This document shows, one piece after another, positions 62,301-64,000 of a stretch of DNA of 64,000 nt. A program made the position numbers and the translations under genes. The DNA comes from Sternotherus odoratus (Eukaryota > Chordata > Testudines > Kinosternidae). Numbering within the stretch: the stretch's first letter is position 1; the number at the start of each line of letters is the position of its first letter. The notes beneath the pieces were generated by a model, which saw nothing but the letters and a program-made list of their open reading frames with translations, did no database searches and was not told where the DNA came from. Location: the NCBI GenBank assembly GCA_032164245.1, contig JAVMKO010000005.1:44854133-44918132 (forward strand), given 5' to 3'.

Positions 62301-63409
62301 GTGGTGGTGAGGGCTCTGGCTGGGGGTGGAGGCACTGGGGCAGGACGGGGCTGGGGATGAGGAGTTTGCATTAGGGCCAGCAAGGAGGCACAGCACAGAG
62401 CAGCAAGGCAACCGCCCACTGCCCAGAGCGCAGGCAGGGGTGCTCCAGGGGAGACACACGGGAGAGGTAGGAGGGGCTGAGGCATGCTCTGGAGGAAGTG
62501 AGCAGGGTGGCAGGTGGGACCAGGGGAGAGACCCAGCCCCGAACTTTGGTGAATCCGGGCCCCCGGCCCCTGAATTTGCTGGAGCACGGCGGCACCATGG
62601 GCCCAAATAACTTACCACCCATGTAGGGTGGTGCTGATCAAAAGAAGAACTTCCACTTACAAACTGATGTACAGCCAAAGGGGTCAGATCCGGGATGTTT
62701 GGGGGGCATTTTCAGGTCTCAGAAAGCTGCCTATTCATATGGAATGAAATACTTGCGTTCCACCCCCCTAGCCGTAGGAGGGATGGAGGCTGGAGTCTGC
62801 CACAGTGTTCTCATGTTAGTCTGGATTGTTTTAAATCAGTGGCAGCAAATGGTTATGTGATTTGCTGAAGTCTAATCACAAGTCAGTAGCAAAGCTAGGT
62901 CTACAACCTGCCTCTCAGGCCTGTGTTCTACTCAACAGACTGTGCTCCCTCTGGGGTGAAGATGGAGGGTGTCCCCGCCAGGGAATGCCAACTCCCAAGC
63001 AAATGCTTTAGCCCACTCTAGGATTAGGCTGCTCACAATTCTATGATTTGGGACTGGAGGAGTCTCAGCTGGGTTGGGGACAGAGTTTGCACACTCATGG
63101 GTAGGACACACAGTGCCGCTGCAGCACAGAATGGGAAGGAAGGGGGGAAATCTAAGCACCAGTGTAAAGTTTGATGTGTCAATGCTGTTGCATTTATCCG
63201 TAGGTCCTGCTCTGCCGCACTAAATCAGTCTAGTAAGAAAACCTGTCCGAAGAGGACAGTGATTACCTGATCGATCAGAGATAGCCCCTTCAGAATCAAA
63301 GTTCAAATTTTCGGAGCTATCCGCAGTCCCAATGGAAGCTTCAGACTCGAGGGTTTCGTCATCACAAGCTCGGGGCTCCAGTGCAAGCATCTTAAAAGTC
63401 AGCTCCTCC
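35116..63409 (-). CDS. MYO9A-type unconventional myosin IX: nine intact exons in non-colinear order
   Basis: Class IX myosins are single-headed actin motors whose tail carries C1 and RhoGAP domains and restrains Rho. Nine exons are seen: 63409-63267, 59994-59919, 52869-52830, 49021-48923, 44620-44540, 42857-42747, 41089-40967, 40285-40136 and 35318-35116. Motor, IQ and tail sequence fit MYO9A, not MYO9B ([12 protein letters not shown] rather than EPFFIRCIRSNA). In the protein the 35.2-kb exon is followed directly by the 63.3-kb exon, yet here they lie at opposite ends with the motor exons between them. Early motor exons and the C1/RhoGAP region are not visible. All nine are open, have GT-AG sites, and join in phase in genomic order (1,026 nt). 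It may be a rearranged paralogue, parts of two copies, or an assembly error, so I give no symbol. Confidence 0.85.
35319..36486. other. Between neck and tail exons, nothing recognised
   Basis: No myosin exon seen and no repeat family I can name. Frames at 35.62-35.84 kb and 35.93-36.15 kb have no known motif. Confidence 0.4.
36487..36712. mobile_element. hAT-type MITE, 226 bp
   Basis: CAGGGGTTCACAAAC at the left, AAGAACCCCTG at the right. Flanks AACTGCAG and AACTACAA match at six of eight positions. The interior has 'gtgacccct' text typical of this family. Confidence 0.75.
37135..37174 (-). ncRNA. Hammerhead-like motif in the PLE end
   Basis: The minus strand reads CTGATGA (consensus core), stem II GTGAGT ... 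GCCCAT with one mismatch, then GAAA, and flanks ATGCAT / TTATCC. The opposite end near 38925 (GCATCTGATGTGAATT) has lost the hairpin. Confidence 0.4.
37757..37967. mobile_element. Short element with 14-bp inverted ends inside the PLE
   Basis: CAGGCCTGCACAAC at the left and GTTGTGCAGGCCT at the right. The C-rich interior includes 'gggccgcatgtggcccc'. The PLE coding text continues on both sides. No clean target duplication: the right side begins the duplicated block below. Confidence 0.75.
37968..38101. repeat. 59-bp exact direct duplication in the PLE
   Basis: Copies at 37968-38026 and 38043-38101 are identical, separated by 16 nt that repeat the start of the unit (ACTGTAGACAATGGAT). The first copy begins at the right end of the inserted element. 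Confidence 0.9.
38951..40135. other. Intron with old repeat
   Basis: 39.6-39.95 kb ('gatggggtgatgtggtcaaagcg', 'cagcagtgctttaaatgg') and 39.99-40.09 kb ('ttgtaagctcctcagggcagg') are phrases common in ancient amniote LINE/MIR-type repeats. No coding exon seen. Confidence 0.4.
40136..40285 (-). CDS. MYO9A-like neck exon with IQ motifs
   Basis: 150 nt, phase 0. Encodes [14 protein letters not shown], then [19 protein letters not shown] (first IQ-type light-chain site) and LRQAAVIIQ (start of the next). The following IQ exons expected in MYO9A are not seen in the 4.8 kb before the next exon. Confidence 0.94.
40967..41089 (-). CDS. MYO9A-like motor exon (converter)
   Basis: 123 nt, phase 0. Encodes [20 protein letters not shown] and [18 protein letters not shown], matching the converter of MYO9A (FFRKI.L.PDNYQVG.TM). 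Acceptor TATTACAG, donor ATG|GTAAAT. Confidence 0.95.
41090..42746. other. Intron with CR1 fragment
   Basis: 41220-41420 in minus orientation is a CR1-type 3' fragment ('gattcatagattctgaggc', 'gatcatctagtttgacttcc'). The rest has nothing I recognise. Confidence 0.5.
42747..42857 (-). CDS. MYO9A-like motor exon (SH1/SH2-converter start)
   Basis: 111 nt, phase 0. Encodes [20 protein letters not shown] and then [17 protein letters not shown], the conserved [11 protein letters not shown] helix of class IX. The usual LRQLRYTG and VRIRQSGY read LRQQRYTG and VRIQQSGY here. Confidence 0.96.
42858..44539. other. Intron with LTR-like element at 43.91-44.48 kb
   Basis: TGTGATGAGTGG near 43912 and GACTCCATCACA near 44476 look like TG...CA ends of an LTR or related repeat of about 565 bp; the five bases outside each end do not match. 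The rest is AT-rich and unassigned. Confidence 0.45.
44540..44620 (-). CDS. MYO9A-like motor exon (actin-binding segment)
   Basis: 81 nt, phase 0. Encodes [12 protein letters not shown] and [15 protein letters not shown], the highly conserved myosin segment before the converter. NAAK replaces the usual NAEK. Acceptor TCTGCTGCAG, donor AAG|GTAAAG. Confidence 0.96.
45669..46379. mobile_element. MITE with terminal repeat GGGTGTGTCTACAC, split by an LTR
   Basis: GAGGGTGTGTCTACAC near 45669 and GTGTAGACATACCCTTAG ending at 46379 are inverted repeats. The outer parts (45669-45827 and 46349-46379) form one element once the LTR is removed. Confidence 0.8.
45828..46343 (+). mobile_element. Solo LTR, 516 bp, with 5-bp duplication TGCTG
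   Basis: Begins TGTAAGGACCGG and ends CCGCAACA. TGCTG is repeated at 45823-45827 and 46344-46348. AATAAA at 46267 lies ahead of a short downstream part, as in a plus-oriented LTR. A truncated relative is at 31647. Confidence 0.88.
48923..49021 (-). CDS. MYO9A-like motor exon before the actin-binding helix
   Basis: 99 nt in phase 0 if acceptor TTTGTTTCAG at 49022 is used; an alternative TTGTTGCAG at 48998 gives 75 nt, also in phase 0. Encodes [14 protein letters not shown] and PPSISGQFQ. The basic stretch that usually lies between those two motifs in MYO9A is missing, so the loop is shorter here. Confidence 0.85.
49022..52829. other. Large intron with a possible LTR
   Basis: 49720-50430 resembles an LTR ('tgttacgtgctggcc', AATAAA near 50099, followed by a G/T-rich part), but I could not fix its ends. 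The rest is AT-rich and without named features except the PLE ends at 51.98-52.10 kb. Confidence 0.4.
51985..52098. mobile_element. Two PLE end fragments in convergent orientation
   Basis: GGAATACTTGTAGCACCTTA (51989-52008) and its reverse complement (52034-52053) face each other across 25 nt. The right copy continues with 'cagactaacacggctgct', the outermost part of the PLE end. It looks like a tiny deletion derivative of a PLE with inverted ends. Confidence 0.65.
52830..52869 (-). CDS. MYO9A-like short exon in loop 2
   Basis: 40 nt, phase 2 to phase 0. Encodes [13 protein letters not shown], parallel to the KNFRPKPHLPK stretch of MYO9 loop 2. Acceptor TTTCCTCAG, donor AAAG|GTGAGT. Confidence 0.8.
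56176..56261 (+). mobile_element. 86-bp PLE-derived copy with hammerhead-like core and 11-bp target duplication
   Basis: Starts CCGACGA, hairpin GTGGGT/GCCCAC, GAAA, then TTATGC, and ends TTGTTACCTC. TGATTTATTAT flanks it exactly at 56165-56175 and 56262-56272. It has no coding sequence, so it must have been mobilised in trans. Confidence 0.8.
57594..58356. mobile_element. hAT-type element, 763 bp, C-rich
   Basis: Ends CAGGGGTGGACAAAC and GTTTGCCCACGCCTG. Flanks CCATAACT and CTATAACC agree at six of eight positions. The interior is C-rich tandem text, the complement of that at 17.6-18.3 kb, giving proline-rich spurious frames. Confidence 0.85.
59919..59994 (-). CDS. MYO9A-like exon, probable loop-2 insert
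   Basis: 76 nt, phase 1 to phase 2. Encodes [15 protein letters not shown] and then [11 protein letters not shown]. The basic serine/proline-rich text and its position just before the actin-binding part suggest the class IX loop-2 insertion. I am less sure of this exon by sequence alone; splice sites (TTGCATAG, CG|GTAAGT) and phase support it. Confidence 0.7.
59995..63266. other. Intron between the tail-like exon and the loop-2 exon
   Basis: The early motor exons of a full-length MYO9A should lie here or upstream and are not seen. Around 61930-62620 is a GC-rich repeat of hAT-like composition; 61070-61100 is an A/G-rich run. Confidence 0.4.
63267..63409 (-). CDS. MYO9A-like C-terminal tail exon
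   Basis: 143 nt, phase 2 to phase 1, acceptor TTTTCTGCAG, donor TCAG|GTAATC. Encodes [20 protein letters not shown] and then [15 protein letters not shown], nearly the text after the coiled coil in MYO9A. In the normal protein this follows the exon found here at 35.2 kb; the split lysine codon (AA|G) fits exactly. Confidence 0.92.
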
Positions 63410-63678
63410 CTGCAGAAAATAACCCTCATCAGTGAACCAGGACAAAGGTGGAGAGGAAGTAAACCAGTGCTGTGTAAGCAGGGAGATTCAGAAGGGCACT
63501 GGCTGGAGAGCTCAAGGGAGGCCGTGCAAACAGTGTCAGGACAGAACAACAACCCCACACCATGTTCAGAACCAAATGCAGATATTAGGGTATGACACTG
63601 GGAGGAGAGTGAAAATGTCAGAGCTGGAGACAAACACGGGAATCAGCCCACCAATGGTCACGGAAGCTTCCACTAGAC

Positions 63679-64000
63679 CAGGGGTGGGCAAAGTACAGCC
63701 TGAGGGCCACACTTGGCCCGCCGGCCATTTTTATCCGACCTGCACTCCCGGCCGGGCCAGACACACTATTCTGAGCAGTGGTGCGGTAAGAGGGCTGGGG
63801 CCGGGCCAGGGGAGTTGGCTAAGGGGGAAGAGGGTCTCAGGGGGTGGTCAGGGGATGGAGGGGAGGGGATGGAGGTTGAATGGCACATAGGAGTCCCAGG
63901 GGGCCTATCAGGGGGACAGAGGTGTGGACAGGGATCAAGGGGGTTGGGTAGGAGGGGGGGTTGGATAGGAGGGTAGGGGGTGGTTAGGGGCAGGGAGTCT
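63679..64000. mobile_element. hAT-type element, left part only
   Basis: CAGGGGTGGGCAAAG start followed by 'ctgagggccacacttggc' and G-rich tandem text, as in the elements at 11.3 and 57.6 kb. It runs off the right edge. Confidence 0.75.

Noticed and set aside
63267..63409. Reading the 63-kb exon as the true start of a normal MYO9A gene
   Set aside because: Its sequence is C-terminal tail text, and the motor exons that should precede it are not upstream in the window.
35116..63409. Processed (retro)pseudogene of MYO9A
   Set aside because: Introns and GT-AG sites are kept at every exon and no frame is broken.

Overview
The window is vertebrate nuclear DNA, most likely from a turtle. I infer this from the repeat content: tRNA-derived SINEs of the tortoise Pol III type, CR1 LINEs, Penelope-like elements (PLEs), a DIRS-type Gag relic, PIF/Harbinger remains and many short hAT-type elements, all around intron-rich genes with GT-AG exons. 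There is no prokaryotic-style gene packing, and most long reading frames are repeat-derived or chance.

Left part (1 to about 24.1 kb): the 5' half of RNF123 (KPC1 ubiquitin ligase) on the minus strand. Eight coding exons run in correct order from the start codon at 18599 down to 948 and encode the N-terminus and most of the SPRY domain. All splice phases join. A CpG-rich segment at 23.4-24.1 kb with an inverted CCAAT box is the likely promoter and non-coding first exon. The introns are packed with repeats: a CR1 (7.4-9.0 kb), a PLE carrying a hAT-like element and a solo LTR (10.7-13.7 kb), a hAT element with perfect target-site duplication (TSD) at 14.7 kb, a CR1 interrupted by three SINE copies (15.8-17.2 kb), and G-rich hAT elements.

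Middle (24.1-35 kb): no recognised gene. It holds a Harbinger relic, an AT-rich single-copy-looking stretch (27.4-29.9 kb) that resembles a minus-strand 3' UTR, a DIRS Gag relic, a short minisatellite, and a 1.13-kb solo LTR with a 5-bp duplication.

Right part (35-64 kb): nine intact minus-strand exons of a class IX myosin of the MYO9A type. They cover the loop-2/actin-interface region, the end of the motor, the start of the IQ neck, and two C-terminal coiled-coil tail exons. Their order does not match the protein. The second tail exon (63.3 kb) lies upstream of the motor exons, while the tail exon that precedes it in the protein (35.2 kb) lies at the far downstream end. The early motor exons and the long C1/RhoGAP part are not visible. 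Even so, all nine exons are open, keep splice sites, and are phase-compatible in genomic order. This could be a rearranged truncated MYO9A paralogue, a permuted tandem duplication, or an assembly error; it is the main point to check.

Several PLE ends carry a sequence resembling a minimal hammerhead ribozyme, and one 86-bp copy at 56.2 kb begins at that motif between 11-bp direct repeats.
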